From NCBI RefSeq assembly GCF_013377885.1, contig NZ_JABKAU010000014.1:1-64000 (forward strand): a stretch of 64,000 nt of DNA, written 5' to 3'. Position numbers and translations under genes: made by a program. This DNA is from Hymenobacter lapidiphilus (GTDB lineage: Bacteria > Bacteroidota > Bacteroidia > Cytophagales > Hymenobacteraceae). Within the stretch, counting starts at the first letter, position 1. Every line of letters starts with the position of its first letter. This document shows positions 52,629-62,214 of the stretch, one piece after another. A model generated the notes under the pieces. That model had not been told where the DNA came from. It ran no database searches and saw nothing but the letters and a program-made list of their open reading frames with translations.

Positions 52629-53574
52629 CATTCTTACGGGCCTGACGGCTGGTTTGCTCGGAGTAACAGGCCTCGCTGGCTGCAACGGCGACAATAAGTC
52701 GGCGGCGGTTCTCGACACACCAACCAGTGGCAACATCCGCATCGGAGTAGATGAGACCTTTGCCCCCATCATCAAGTCGGAGGTCGATACCTTTCAAAAG
52801 CTGTACCCGGGTGCCCGCATAGAGGCCGTTTACCAGCCCGAGCGCGACGTAATGCAGGCTTTCCTGGATGACAGTGTGCGGCTGGCTGTTGTATCGCGCC
52901 AGCTGACGGAGGCCGAGTTGGCTCGCTTTAAAAGTATCCAGATAGTACCCCGCGCCATTCGGATCGGGGTAGATGGCGTTGCCATCATCCTGCACCCCAG
53001 TAACCCCGATTCGTTGCTGACGACGGCCCAGCTGCGCGGTATTTTCACGGGCCAGCTTACCCAGTGGAACCAGCTGAGCCCCGGCAATAAGAAGGGCGAG
53101 ATTACGGCCGTTTTCGACAACAATAATTCCAGTACTGCCCGCTTTGTGCAGGATTCCATCACGCGCGGCGCGGCACTGGCCAAAGGTATTTTTGCCTCCG
53201 AGTCGAACCCGGCCCTACTGGATTACGTTGCGAGTCATCCGAACGCTATTGGCGTAATTGGCGTGAACTGGATTTCGGACCGCGACGATAAGGGAGTTCA
53301 AAAGCTACTTGGACGCGTGCGCGTTGCGGGCATCAGTGCCAAAGCTGGCAATAGCACTCCCGACGACTACGTGCAGCCCTACCAAGCGTATCTGGCCCAG
53401 AAAACATACCCACTCCGACGCGAGCTGTATATCATCAGCCGCGAGGCCCGGGCAGGTCTTGGCACCGGTTTTGCATCGTTCGTGGCAGGCAACAAGGGCC
53501 AGCTCATTATGCTCAAGTCCGGTTTAATGCCCGCCACCGGCCAGGTTCGTATCATTGACGTGAAATCGAACTGA
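52618..53574 (+). CDS. PstS-like substrate-binding lipoprotein
   Basis: A 318-residue lipoprotein: signal MKHSILTGLTAGLLGVTG with lipobox LAGC, then a PstS-type periplasmic-binding fold (IRIGVDETFAPIIKSEVDTF, AVVSRQLTEAELARF, LRGIFTGQLTQWNQLSPGN, YIISREARAGLGTGFASFVA). PstS normally binds phosphate and feeds PstCAB; no permease or ATPase gene is nearby. Its position in a TonB cluster suggests a different role, possibly signalling or outer-membrane uptake. The start at 52618 lies inside the preceding gene. Confidence 0.85.
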   Translation: MKHSILTGLTAGLLGVTGLAGCNGDNKSAAVLDTPTSGNIRIGVDETFAPIIKSEVDTFQKLYPGARIEAVYQPERDVMQAFLDDSVRLAVVSRQLTEAELARFKSIQIVPRAIRIGVDGVAIILHPSNPDSLLTTAQLRGIFTGQLTQWNQLSPGNKKGEITAVFDNNNSSTARFVQDSITRGAALAKGIFASESNPALLDYVASHPNAIGVIGVNWISDRDDKGVQKLLGRVRVAGISAKAGNSTPDDYVQPYQAYLAQKTYPLRRELYIISREARAGLGTGFASFVAGNKGQLIMLKSGLMPATGQVRIIDVKSN

Positions 53575-53607
53575 TTTTTTCCTTACAATACACCAACCAC
53601 TTCTCTT

Positions 53608-55227
53608 ATGAACATTAAGCCCTGGAAGCTCACACTCCTCGCTGCTTTATCTGTTTCCGGCACTGCCGCCCTGGCCCAGAACACGGCCGTGGAAAAGGCG
53701 CTGCAAATGGAGCGCTACAATGAAGCCCGGTCTACGCTTCTTCGGCAGGGTCAGTCCAACGAAACTTCGTTTCAGTTGGGCCGCCTGTATCAGTTGCGCC
53801 AGATGCCTGATTCGGCTGCGTACTACTTCAGCCGTATCAGCTTCGACAAGAAGGAACCGATGACCATGATTGCCGCCGGCCGTGCCGCGCTGGCTAAAGG
53901 CAACGCCACGGAGGCGCAGGCCAAGTTCGACGAAGCCGTAAAGGCCTCGAAGGGTAAAGACCTCAGTGTATTCACCATGATTGCCCAGGCGTATGCCGAA
54001 TCGGGCACCAAGGACGTTAGCAAGGCGCTGGAATACGTGAAAGAAGGCGAGAAATTCGCTGCCAAGACCGGCAAAGACGATGCGGCTCTTATGATTGCCC
54101 GCGGCGACCTGTATCAGAAGATCGAAACAGGTGGCGGCGAGGCCATGAACAGCTACGAGCGCGCCAATACCGGCGAGCCGAACAACGTGCAGGCATACGT
54201 TCGGCGCGGACAGCTGGCGTTACGCTCCCGCGACTACAACCGCGCCAAGGAGAACTTCGAGAAGGCCATCAGCATCGACGCAAATTACGCGCCGGCTTAC
54301 AACGCCCTGGCCGAAACCTATTACTTCGCCGGCCGCTACGACGACGCGTTGGCTCAGTTCCAGAAGTACACCGCTCTGGCCGAGAATTCGACCGAAACCA
54401 CAGCCAAGAACGCGGCCTTCCTGTACCTGACCGAGAAGTATCCGGAGGCAATGGTGGAGATTGACAAAGTGCTGGCCACCGACCCTAATAACCTCGCCAT
54501 GAACCGCATCAGAGCATACTCGTTGTACGAGATGGGCAAGAACGATGAGGCGATGACCGCTATGCAGCAGTACATGACTGTAGCCAAGGCGCAGGACAAG
54601 CTGATTGCCGACGACAACGTATACTACGGCAAGATGCTGATCAAGAGCGGTAAAACGGCCGAAGGTGCCGCGCTGGTTGATGCCGCCATCAAGGCTGACC
54701 CCAAGAAGGCAACCGAGCTGCGCAAGGAGCTGGCCAAGGCCTACCTTGCAGCCAAGGACTACCCCAAGGCCATCGCAGCTTACCGGCAGATGATGCAGGA
54801 GAACAACGGTGGAGAGCTGACCGACAAAGTGTACCTCGCCCGGGCTTACGAGCAGAACGAGCAGTACATGCCCGCCGACAGCCTCTACGGTGCCTTGCTG
54901 AAGGAGCGCCCCGAGTACGTGCCCGGATACCAGATGCGCGCCCGCGCCAACGCCAACCTCGATCCTGACTCGAAGAAGGGCTTAGCCAAGCCTTACTATG
55001 AGGAGTATATCAAGATGGCTACTGCTTCTGACAAGCCCGAGAGCTACAAGTCGGGCCTTGTAGAAGCCAACAAGTACCTGGGTTACTACTACTACCAGAA
55101 GGGGGATAAGACTGCCTCGCTGCCCTACTGGCAGCAGGCCCTGACCCTGAACCCCGCCGACGAGCAGGCCAAGACGGCTATCGATGCCATCACCAAGCCC
55201 GCTAAAGCTCCGGCCCGTCGGAAGTAG
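53608..55227 (+). CDS. Secreted tetratricopeptide repeat protein
   Basis: A 539-residue protein with signal peptide MNIKPWKLTLLAALSVSGTA (cut near LAQ) and TPR repeats over nearly its whole length (for example NVQAYVRRGQLALRSRDYNR, YAPAYNALAETYYFAGRYDD, TKYLGYYYYQKGDK-like YLGYYYYQKGDKTASLPYW). It would be a periplasmic scaffold. It follows the PstS-like gene by 33 nt, so it probably belongs to the same unit. Terminator at 55264-55296. Confidence 0.88.
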   Translation: MNIKPWKLTLLAALSVSGTAALAQNTAVEKALQMERYNEARSTLLRQGQSNETSFQLGRLYQLRQMPDSAAYYFSRISFDKKEPMTMIAAGRAALAKGNATEAQAKFDEAVKASKGKDLSVFTMIAQAYAESGTKDVSKALEYVKEGEKFAAKTGKDDAALMIARGDLYQKIETGGGEAMNSYERANTGEPNNVQAYVRRGQLALRSRDYNRAKENFEKAISIDANYAPAYNALAETYYFAGRYDDALAQFQKYTALAENSTETTAKNAAFLYLTEKYPEAMVEIDKVLATDPNNLAMNRIRAYSLYEMGKNDEAMTAMQQYMTVAKAQDKLIADDNVYYGKMLIKSGKTAEGAALVDAAIKADPKKATELRKELAKAYLAAKDYPKAIAAYRQMMQENNGGELTDKVYLARAYEQNEQYMPADSLYGALLKERPEYVPGYQMRARANANLDPDSKKGLAKPYYEEYIKMATASDKPESYKSGLVEANKYLGYYYYQKGDKTASLPYWQQALTLNPADEQAKTAIDAITKPAKAPARRK

Positions 55228-55263
55228 AGCACGCAACAGGCTGCTTTATCAAGCTAAAAAAGG

Positions 55264-55296
55264 AAAAGCCCGCTACTTCGGTAGCGGGCTTTTTTC
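55264..55296. terminator. Terminator with UUCG loop
   Basis: A perfect 13-bp stem (55264-55276 with 55281-55293) closed by a TTCG tetraloop, followed by T. It serves the TPR gene and, on the other strand, rluD. Confidence 0.93.
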
Positions 55297-55317
55297 GTGT
55301 CTTGTCGAAAACCTCTG

Positions 55318-56436
55318 TTAGCTGGTGGCCGGTGCGTCGGCGTGCTCCTCCCACATTTTCAGTACGTCTGCAAAATCGGCCGGTAGCTCGGCTTCGAACT
55401 GCATGAACTCGCGGCTGATGGGATGCTCGAAGCCCAGGGATTTGGCGTGCAGGGCCTGCCGGGGAAGCAAGGCCAGGGCTTTCTCAGCAAATGCCTTATA
55501 AGCCCCCGTACGTTGCCCATATACCACCCGGTCGCCGCCATAGGTAGCGTCGCCGAACAGTGGGTGGCCGATATGCTTCATGTGCACCCGAATCTGGTGG
55601 GTGCGGCCGGTTTCGAGGTTGCACTGCACCAGCGCCACCTGCCCAAAGGCTTGCAGCACTTTATAGTGCGTAACCGCCGTGCGGCCATAATCCCCCTCAA
55701 ACGGAAACACGGCTTGCACCTTACGGTCCTTTATACTGCGGCCGATGTTGGTGCTGATGGTACCCTGCGCCTCGGCGGGCACGCCCCATACCAGCGCCAG
55801 GTAGGTACGCTCAATAGTATGGTGGAAAAACTGGTTCGACAGGTAGGTCATGGCATACTCCGACTTGCCGATAACAAGCAGCCCCGACGTGTCCTTATCG
55901 ATGCGGTGTACAAGGCCGGGGCGCACTTCGCCATTACGGCCAGTGGGCAGGTTGGCGAGGTGGTGCGCCAACCCGTTTACCAGCGTGCCCTGCCAGTGCC
56001 CGAAGGCCGGGTGCACGACCAACCCGGCCGGCTTGTTCACCAGCAACAGTTCCGGGTCTTCGTAACGAATATCGAGGTCCATAGGCTCGGGCATCACCTT
56101 GAACTCGCGAGGCGGCTCCGGCAGCGTCACCGTGATAATATCGAGCGGCTTGACGCGGTAGTTGGATTTCACCGCCTGGCTATTGACCTGCACAGCTCCG
56201 GCCAGAATAGCATTTTGAATGCGGGTGCGCGACGTTTTAGGGATGCGCAGCAGCAGAAACTTATCCAGCCGTAGCAGCTCCTGCTTGCGGTTGGCCTGAA
56301 TGCGGTGATGCTCGTACAGTTCGTCGCCCCCTTCACTGTCATCACCCTCATCATCGGCCAGCTCTCCGGCAGGGAGTTCCTTGGGGGTAGGCGTGTGCAT
56401 ATTGGGCGCAGGGAATTCTTGTTCCAGTTCTGCCAT
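55318..56436 (-). CDS. rluD: Ribosomal large-subunit pseudouridine synthase, RluD type
   Basis: A 372-residue enzyme that isomerises uridines in 23S rRNA. The ATG at 56436 (MAELEQEFPAPNMHTPTPKE) is chosen; the longer frame crosses the hairpin at 56502. Order: acidic N-terminal extension (about 1-50), S4 RNA-binding domain (about 55-100), catalytic domain with D180 in HRIDKDTSGLL and the ETGRTHQIRVHM motif. The acidic extension is longer than in E. coli RluD. Confidence 0.93.
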   Translation of the reverse strand: MAELEQEFPAPNMHTPTPKELPAGELADDEGDDSEGGDELYEHHRIQANRKQELLRLDKFLLLRIPKTSRTRIQNAILAGAVQVNSQAVKSNYRVKPLDIITVTLPEPPREFKVMPEPMDLDIRYEDPELLLVNKPAGLVVHPAFGHWQGTLVNGLAHHLANLPTGRNGEVRPGLVHRIDKDTSGLLVIGKSEYAMTYLSNQFFHHTIERTYLALVWGVPAEAQGTISTNIGRSIKDRKVQAVFPFEGDYGRTAVTHYKVLQAFGQVALVQCNLETGRTHQIRVHMKHIGHPLFGDATYGGDRVVYGQRTGAYKAFAEKALALLPRQALHAKSLGFEHPISREFMQFEAELPADFADVLKMWEEHADAPATS

Positions 56437-56501
56437 ATAGCGGAAAAATTGGTGGTCCGGAGTACGCCCGTGAGGGGGGCGCGACGTGGTAGCAAACAGC
56501 A

Positions 56502-56527
56502 GCAGCCGGGGCAAAAGCCCCGGCTGC
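56502..56527 (-). terminator. Hairpin after the Skp-like gene
   Basis: An 11-bp GC-rich stem (56502-56512 with 56517-56527) with an AAAA loop, 35 nt past the stop at 56562. The T run after it on the minus strand is weak. Confidence 0.6.
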
Positions 56528-56561
56528 GCCGGTAAAGCCGTAAGGTAACGCGCCGGGGCGC

Positions 56562-57185
56562 TTACTTCTTAGTTTTAGTCTTGGTTTTGGTAGCGGCGGC
56601 GGGCACGGCCGAAGCAGCTGGAGCAGCTGGTGTGGTTACCTTGGCAGCACTGGCAGCACCGGGCGTAATACCCATTTTCTTCAGCACCAGATCCGAAATA
56701 TCACCCTCCTTGGGACCGTGCAGCAGTACTGGGCTGGCACCGTCGGAGTTGAGCACATACGTAAAGCCGTTTTCATTCGCTACGGCATCAATGGTCTGCT
56801 GCAGCTTGTCGAGAGCAGGCTTGAGCAGGGTCTGCTGCTTCTGCTGCAACGACGTTTCGGCGCTCTGCTGGAACTCCTGAATCGACTGCTGCAGGTTCTG
56901 CAACTCCTTCTGCTTGTCGGCCCGCACGGGGTCGGGCATGGTAGCGGCACCCTTCTGGAAGGCTTCGCCCTTGGCCTGGTACTCGGCGTATTTGGTGTCG
57001 AGCTGGTTTTTGAGCTGGGTGCTATAATCTTTCAGCTGCGACTCAATCTGCTTGCTTTCGGGCATCTGGCTCAGCACATACTCCACGCTGGTGTAGCCGA
57101 TTTTCAGCGGCGCCTGGGCCAACGATGCGGTAGCGGTAGTGAGGGTAAGAGCGGCAATAGCCAGAGCAACGCGGATTTTGTTCAT
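56562..57185 (-). CDS. OmpH/Skp-family periplasmic chaperone
   Basis: A 207-residue chaperone for outer-membrane proteins. MNKIRVALAIAALTLTTA is the signal peptide; ATG at 57185 is preferred over a run of Met-Thr codons 12-15 nt upstream. The central coiled-coil (about 50-120; EYQAKGEAFQKGAATMPDPV, ELQNLQQSIQEFQQSAETSL) forms the holding tentacles. It has an Ala/Pro/Lys-rich tail (TKTKTKTKK). It follows a second copy and bamA, so it probably feeds the BAM complex. Confidence 0.9.
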   Translation of the reverse strand: MNKIRVALAIAALTLTTATASLAQAPLKIGYTSVEYVLSQMPESKQIESQLKDYSTQLKNQLDTKYAEYQAKGEAFQKGAATMPDPVRADKQKELQNLQQSIQEFQQSAETSLQQKQQTLLKPALDKLQQTIDAVANENGFTYVLNSDGASPVLLHGPKEGDISDLVLKKMGITPGAASAAKVTTPAAPAASAVPAAATKTKTKTKK

Positions 57186-57234
57186 GGTAGTCGTCATCAA
57201 AAAAGGAAAAAGTCAGAAAGTTGAATATACAAAG

Positions 57235-57909
57235 TTACTTCTTTCGGCTGGCTGGACGGGCAGCGGGCTGGCGGGGGGCCGGTTCGTCGTTGTCGGCCGT
57301 TGGGGTGTTGCCGGCGGGGGTAGTAGGGGGCGTAATGGTTTTTACCGGTCCCTTCTGGCCCGGCTGGTTGGCATCGGGCGAGGCCAGGCCTAACTCCTCA
57401 AGCACAAATTCGGTGTAGTCGTGCACGGGATTGGTATAAAGCATGGTCAGGTCGCCCGATTTATCGAAAACAATGGCCAACTGCTTTTTCTTGGCCACCT
57501 TCTCGATGGCCTCGAATACTACATCCTGCACTGGCTTGGTTAGTTCCTGCCGTTTGCGGAACAACTGGCCTTCAAAGCCAAATATCTTGTTAGTGTTGGT
57601 TTTGATGTCCTGCTCTTTGGCCAGAATTTCGTCCTGACGCTTTTTCTTCATGGCTTCCGTCAGAACGACTTCTTCGGCCTGATAATTCCGAAGCAGCTTA
57701 TCTAGTTCCGCTTTCTGATTTTCCAGGTCCTTCTGCCAGTTGGCGGCCTGGGTGTTCAGCTCCTGCTGCGCCTGCGCATATGCCGGCAGCTTACCCAGAA
57801 CAAACTCAGAATCGACATAGCCAAACTTCTGAGCCTGCGCCTTGGGAGCACCCAACAATACCAACAACAGGGCCAAAGCGGCCGAAACGCGGAAAATTAA
57901 GTGGTTCAT
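57235..57909 (-). CDS. OmpH/Skp-family periplasmic chaperone
   Basis: A 224-residue Skp-like chaperone. Signal MNHLIFRVSAALALLLVLLG, cut near AQA; then FGYVDSEFVLGKLPAYAQAQ and a long coiled-coil (about 45-130; NWQKDLENQKAELDKLLRNY). The C-terminus is Pro/Thr/Ala-rich and ends in RKK. It lies 42 nt after bamA on the same strand. Confidence 0.9.
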   Translation of the reverse strand: MNHLIFRVSAALALLLVLLGAPKAQAQKFGYVDSEFVLGKLPAYAQAQQELNTQAANWQKDLENQKAELDKLLRNYQAEEVVLTEAMKKKRQDEILAKEQDIKTNTNKIFGFEGQLFRKRQELTKPVQDVVFEAIEKVAKKKQLAIVFDKSGDLTMLYTNPVHDYTEFVLEELGLASPDANQPGQKGPVKTITPPTTPAGNTPTADNDEPAPRQPAARPASRKK

Positions 57910-57951
57910 GCTGTTGAAAAAATGGTGGCCCCGGCCCGCTCACCATTGGCG

Positions 57952-60489
57952 CTACCGAATTTGCTGGCCGATGATGAAGTGGAAGATACCGGTCTTCTGC
58001 GCCGAACCGCCAGCTACGCGCGGCACTTGGTCGAAGCCCCAGCCGTAGTCAAAGCCTAGCAAACCGAATGCCGACATGAAAACGCGGGCACCCACGCCTG
58101 CCGAGCGATACAGCTTGTAAGGATTATAGTTGGTGTAGTTATCGAACGAGTTACCCGCTTCGGCGAAGCTAAGCACGTACACCGTAGCCGCCGGGTTGAG
58201 GCTGACTGGATAACGCATTTCCATTACGAACTTATTGTACACAACCCCGCCCGCCGAGTTCGAGCGAGCTGTCGGAATAGCATTTGACTCGTTGGGGTCG
58301 GCGTAGCCTCGCAAACCGATAAACTCGGTACCAGCAATAAAATTGGCCTGTCCGCCGAAGCCCAGACCGGCACCGCCCATCTTAAATCGCTCGAAAGGCC
58401 CAATTTGCCGGCCCGGATTATACGTCCCGATAAAGCCAAAGTGCGCCCGGGTATTGAGCACCAGCTTACCCACAATGGGCGTAAACCACGAGGCATCAAA
58501 CATCCACTTATGGAATTCCACCCACTCGATTACGTCTGGGTGAGCCCCCGGAAATACCGAATACGGCGGCGTCAGGCTCAGGCTCAACGACAGCGAGGAG
58601 CCACGCCGCGTAAAGGTCGGGTTGTCGATACTGTTGCGCGAGAGCGTAGTGTTGAGCGTAATATTGGTTGCGTTACCCGAACCAGTTGGGAAGAAGCCTC
58701 CACCAATATCACCGTAGCGGTCGAGTTTATATTGCGTTATCGAAAGGCCGTTGGTAAGCGTAAAGTAGTCGTCGGGCCAGCGCAGGCGGCGCCCCAAGGC
58801 CAAACTGGCACCGTTGGTTTTGAGAGACCCCGCATTGGCGTCGAAGCTGCTGCCGTTGCGCAGAATCGTTTTAGTCAGGCTTACCGACAGCGAGTTGGGC
58901 TTACGCCCGCCCAGCCAGGGCTCGGTAAACGAGAACGAGTAGGCCTGATACTGGGGGCCGTTGGCCTGCACGTTCAGCGCCAGGCGCTGGCCGTCGCCCG
59001 ATGGCACGGGCGTCCAGTTCTTCAGGGTAGCGGCTTTGCGTAGCGAGAAGTTGTTGAACACCAAGCCCACCGTACCGATAAAGCCTGCGTAACCGCCCCA
59101 ACCGCCCGAAAGCGTAATCTGGTCGGAGGGTTTCTCTTCTACCGTGTAATTGATATCCACGGTGCCGTCGGCTTGGTTGGGCACCGGGTTAAGACCGATT
59201 TTCTCGGGGTCGAAGTAGCCCAGGGTAGCCAACTCACGCTGGCTGCGAATCAGGTTTTCGCGGCTGAACTTGTCGCCAGGCAAGGTATAAAGCGTCCGGC
59301 GCACCACGTGGTCGGAGGTTTTGGTATTGCCTGCAATCCTTACCTCCTTCACCCGCGCCTGCACGCCCTCCGACACGCGCATCTCGATGTCGATGGAGTC
59401 ACCATCCACGCGCGTCTCCACCGGCTCAATGTTAAAGAACAGGTAGCCGTCGTTCATGTAAAGCGACGTTACATCCTGGCCGGTAGGGTTGTAGTTAAGA
59501 CGCTTATCAAGCGTCTCCTTGCTGTACACGCTGCCCTCCTTGATGCCCAGCACCGAGGCCAGCGTCTTGTCGTCGTAGAGGTAGTTGCCGTTCCAGCTGA
59601 TGTTGCGGAAGTAATATTTCGGCCCCTCATCTACTCTTACGGTCAGCTTCAATCCGTCATCCACCCGTGTCAGCGAGTCCGACACGATAGTCGCGTCGCG
59701 GTAGCCCTGCGCGTTGTAGAAGTCAAGCAGCAGCTGTTTATCGTCCGCAAACTCCTTCGCTTGGTACTTGCCCGAGTTGAAGAACTTGGGAAATTTCTTC
59801 TCTTTGGTTTTCTTGAACTTACCTTTCAGCTTGCCATCAGTGAAGGCCGTGTTACCCACGAAATCAATCTCCTCAATTTTGACTTTGGAGCCCTTGTCCA
59901 CGTTAATGGCCAGCACCACGCTGTTCGACAGCGACGAGTCGGGCCGTTGCACAATGTTCACCTTGGCGTCGAGAAACCCCTTGTTGGTGTAGAACTTGCG
60001 CACCTGGGCACGGGTGTTGCTCAGCAGCGCATCGGTTACCACCTTGCCGCGGATGAGCTTGATCTTGTTTCTCAGCTCTTCCCCCTGCCCTTTGCTAATG
60101 CCCTCAAAAACGAATTTCGACAGCCGGGGGCGCTCCTTGAGGTTGAAATCCAGGAACACACGGCCGCTTTCCACGCGGGCAATGCTCACGCTCACGTCGC
60201 CCAGAATCCCTTGGTCCCAGAGCTTGCGGATAGCCCGGCCGATTTCCTCACCCGGAATCGTGATGGGGTCCCCCACTTTCAGGCCCGAGAGGCCAATAAG
60301 GGTGTTAGGATCGAGGTAGCGGGCGCCGCTGATGGTGATGCCGCCCAGCGTATAGCGCTGGGGCTCATCGGCCGTGCTGCTTGCAGCGGCTGGAGCGGCT
60401 ACCTGGCCTAGGGCGGTAGTAAGCGGTGCCGTGCCCAGCGTAAAAGCCAGGGCGGCTACCGGAAGGATTTTGTGGTAGGGAGAACTCAT
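57952..60489 (-). CDS. bamA: Outer-membrane protein assembly factor BamA
   Basis: An 845-residue outer-membrane insertase. Signal peptide (about 1-30), five POTRA domains (about 45-440; for example IEEIDFVGNTAFTDGKLKGK and VKEVRIAGNTKTSDHVVRRT), then the 16-strand barrel with YSFSFTEPWLGG and the VRGF-like conserved loop replaced by LRGYADPNES. It ends in IGQQIR. Located between uppS and two Skp-like genes. Confidence 0.95.
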   Translation of the reverse strand: MSSPYHKILPVAALAFTLGTAPLTTALGQVAAPAAASSTADEPQRYTLGGITISGARYLDPNTLIGLSGLKVGDPITIPGEEIGRAIRKLWDQGILGDVSVSIARVESGRVFLDFNLKERPRLSKFVFEGISKGQGEELRNKIKLIRGKVVTDALLSNTRAQVRKFYTNKGFLDAKVNIVQRPDSSLSNSVVLAINVDKGSKVKIEEIDFVGNTAFTDGKLKGKFKKTKEKKFPKFFNSGKYQAKEFADDKQLLLDFYNAQGYRDATIVSDSLTRVDDGLKLTVRVDEGPKYYFRNISWNGNYLYDDKTLASVLGIKEGSVYSKETLDKRLNYNPTGQDVTSLYMNDGYLFFNIEPVETRVDGDSIDIEMRVSEGVQARVKEVRIAGNTKTSDHVVRRTLYTLPGDKFSRENLIRSQRELATLGYFDPEKIGLNPVPNQADGTVDINYTVEEKPSDQITLSGGWGGYAGFIGTVGLVFNNFSLRKAATLKNWTPVPSGDGQRLALNVQANGPQYQAYSFSFTEPWLGGRKPNSLSVSLTKTILRNGSSFDANAGSLKTNGASLALGRRLRWPDDYFTLTNGLSITQYKLDRYGDIGGGFFPTGSGNATNITLNTTLSRNSIDNPTFTRRGSSLSLSLSLTPPYSVFPGAHPDVIEWVEFHKWMFDASWFTPIVGKLVLNTRAHFGFIGTYNPGRQIGPFERFKMGGAGLGFGGQANFIAGTEFIGLRGYADPNESNAIPTARSNSAGGVVYNKFVMEMRYPVSLNPAATVYVLSFAEAGNSFDNYTNYNPYKLYRSAGVGARVFMSAFGLLGFDYGWGFDQVPRVAGGSAQKTGIFHFIIGQQIR

Positions 60490-60495
60490 CTTCGA

Positions 60496-61242
60496 TTACG
60501 AAACGGTTAGCTGCTCACTGGTTTTACCGAACCGACGCTCCCGCTGTTGGTAGGCCCGCAGGGCATCATAAAGGTGCTGGCGCCGAAAATCGGGCCAGAG
60601 CAAATCGGTAATGAACAGTTCCGTGTAGGCCAGTTGCCACAACAGGAAATTACTTATGCGCTGCTCGCCACTGGTGCGGATGAGCAGTTCGGGGTCGGGA
60701 ATGCCGGCCGTGGAAAGATAGCCAGCCACGGTAGCCTCGGTTACCTGCTCGGGCTGGAGCCGGCCGGCCGCTACCTCCGTAGCAATACGGCGGCTGGCCT
60801 GTGCCAAGTCCCAGCGGCCGCTATAGCTCAGGGCCAGTACCAGCGTCATGCGGCTACCATCTTTGGTCAACTCCATCGCCTCAGCCAGTTCTTTTTGACA
60901 CGAGGCCGGCAGATTGTCAATCTGACCGATGGCTTGCAACCGGATGCTGTTTTTGAGCAGCGTGGGCGTCTCCTTGCGGATGGTATGCACCAGCAATTGC
61001 ATCAGGGCCGTCACTTCGATGGCCGGACGCGCCCAGTTTTCAGTCGAGAAGGCGTAAAGCGTCAGGTAGCGCACGCCGGCTTCGGCCGCACCTTCCACCG
61101 TCTCCCGAACTGCCGTAATGGCACTCTGGTGGCCGAAGATGCGTAAGCCACCCTTCTGCTTGGCCCAACGGCCATTGCCATCCATAATTATGGCAACGTG
61201 GGCTGGAATATTTTGGGAATCAATTTCGGACCGGACGGCCAT
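60496..61242 (-). CDS. uppS: Undecaprenyl diphosphate synthase
   Basis: A 248-residue cis-prenyltransferase that builds the undecaprenyl carrier for peptidoglycan and O-antigen. The ATG at 61242 (MAVRSEIDSQNIPAHVAIIM) is used; the longer frame is spurious. Active-site motif IIMDGNGRWAKQ (D21), then GVRYLTLYAFSTENWARP and a C-terminal DPELLIRTSGEQRISNFLLW. It ends 6 nt before bamA, so the two are cotranscribed. Confidence 0.96.
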   Translation of the reverse strand: MAVRSEIDSQNIPAHVAIIMDGNGRWAKQKGGLRIFGHQSAITAVRETVEGAAEAGVRYLTLYAFSTENWARPAIEVTALMQLLVHTIRKETPTLLKNSIRLQAIGQIDNLPASCQKELAEAMELTKDGSRMTLVLALSYSGRWDLAQASRRIATEVAAGRLQPEQVTEATVAGYLSTAGIPDPELLIRTSGEQRISNFLLWQLAYTELFITDLLWPDFRRQHLYDALRAYQQRERRFGKTSEQLTVS

Positions 61243-61399
61243 TGGCGCTTTTTGCGTAAAGAGGTCGCAAGTTACGTAAATGGTTGCATTACTTGTCCCA
61301 CAATGCCGACTACCACCGCTCCCTTTTAACAACCAGCGGCCCCCGCCACGATGCGTAACGGAGGCCGGGCAGACTTATTGGCTTTGTAGCCTTTAAAGT

Positions 61400-62170
61400 C
61401 TACTTCTTCTTCCCCTTGTCGTCGCTTTTATCGGGGCAGTGGATTTTATAGAAGGTATACGAAACGCTCAGCCCGTTGTAGAGATACCAGTCCTGATCAT
61501 TCGGATTACCTATCCTATCGGTCTGCCCACGGCTCTTACCATCAATGTGGTCCAGATTGTCGGTAAAGGTCTTGCGGGCACCCACTTCCAACCCTAAGTT
61601 CCAGTGCCTCGAAAGCGCATATTTGAATCCGACTGCTACCGGCACGGCCAGACTCAGCGTGCTCCCCTTCTTATCCAACGCTGGAAAAGCATTACTCTCT
61701 ACCTCCGTATTGGCATAAAAGCCCGCTACGCCTATAAATACATAGGGCGTAAAATGCACCTTATCAAGCCGGTCATGGAAATCGAAAAAATTGTATTCGA
61801 TGCCACCCGAAAGTTCCAACAAATTGCCCTTCAGATGGGCGTCGCGGTAGGCCGATAGTGGCGGCAAATTGCCGTTGAGCCCACGCACATTGCGGTCATC
61901 GGCCCGCAGCATGCCGCCCATCAGAGCAGCCCGGGCCGTTACAGCGCCCGAAAGGTCGCGACGGTAAAAGGCCGTTATAGCGGGGCGGTTATTGCGAAAC
62001 TGGTAGTATGGGGCAAGTTCGCCTTTGTACACAAGCCCACCTGCACCTAGCCCGATTTCACTGGTTGTCTGGGCTCCGGGAACCTGTGCCTGAACGGTAG
62101 CACTAAAAAAAACGCTCCCCACCGACCCGAAGCCGACAAGGAGCGTTTTAAGAGAATTCACTTTTATCAT
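61400..62170 (-). CDS. porG: PorG-like outer-membrane barrel protein (DUF6089)
   Basis: A 256-residue barrel. Signal MIKVNSLKTLLVGFGSVGSV, cut near VQA; then SEIGLGAGGLVYKGELAPYY, the DUF6089/PorG opening. The body has FYRRDLSGAVTARAALMGGM, LLELSGGIEYNFFDFHDRLD and a C-terminal YLYNGLSVSYTFYKIHCPDK with a conserved Cys-Pro. PorG-type proteins are linked to type IX secretion in Bacteroidota. It is downstream of a second DUF6089 gene. Confidence 0.75.
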   Translation of the reverse strand: MIKVNSLKTLLVGFGSVGSVFFSATVQAQVPGAQTTSEIGLGAGGLVYKGELAPYYQFRNNRPAITAFYRRDLSGAVTARAALMGGMLRADDRNVRGLNGNLPPLSAYRDAHLKGNLLELSGGIEYNFFDFHDRLDKVHFTPYVFIGVAGFYANTEVESNAFPALDKKGSTLSLAVPVAVGFKYALSRHWNLGLEVGARKTFTDNLDHIDGKSRGQTDRIGNPNDQDWYLYNGLSVSYTFYKIHCPDKSDDKGKKK

Positions 62171-62214
62171 TAGACTGACTGGCAGTTGAGTAATACGACA
62201 GCCAGTAAGAATGG

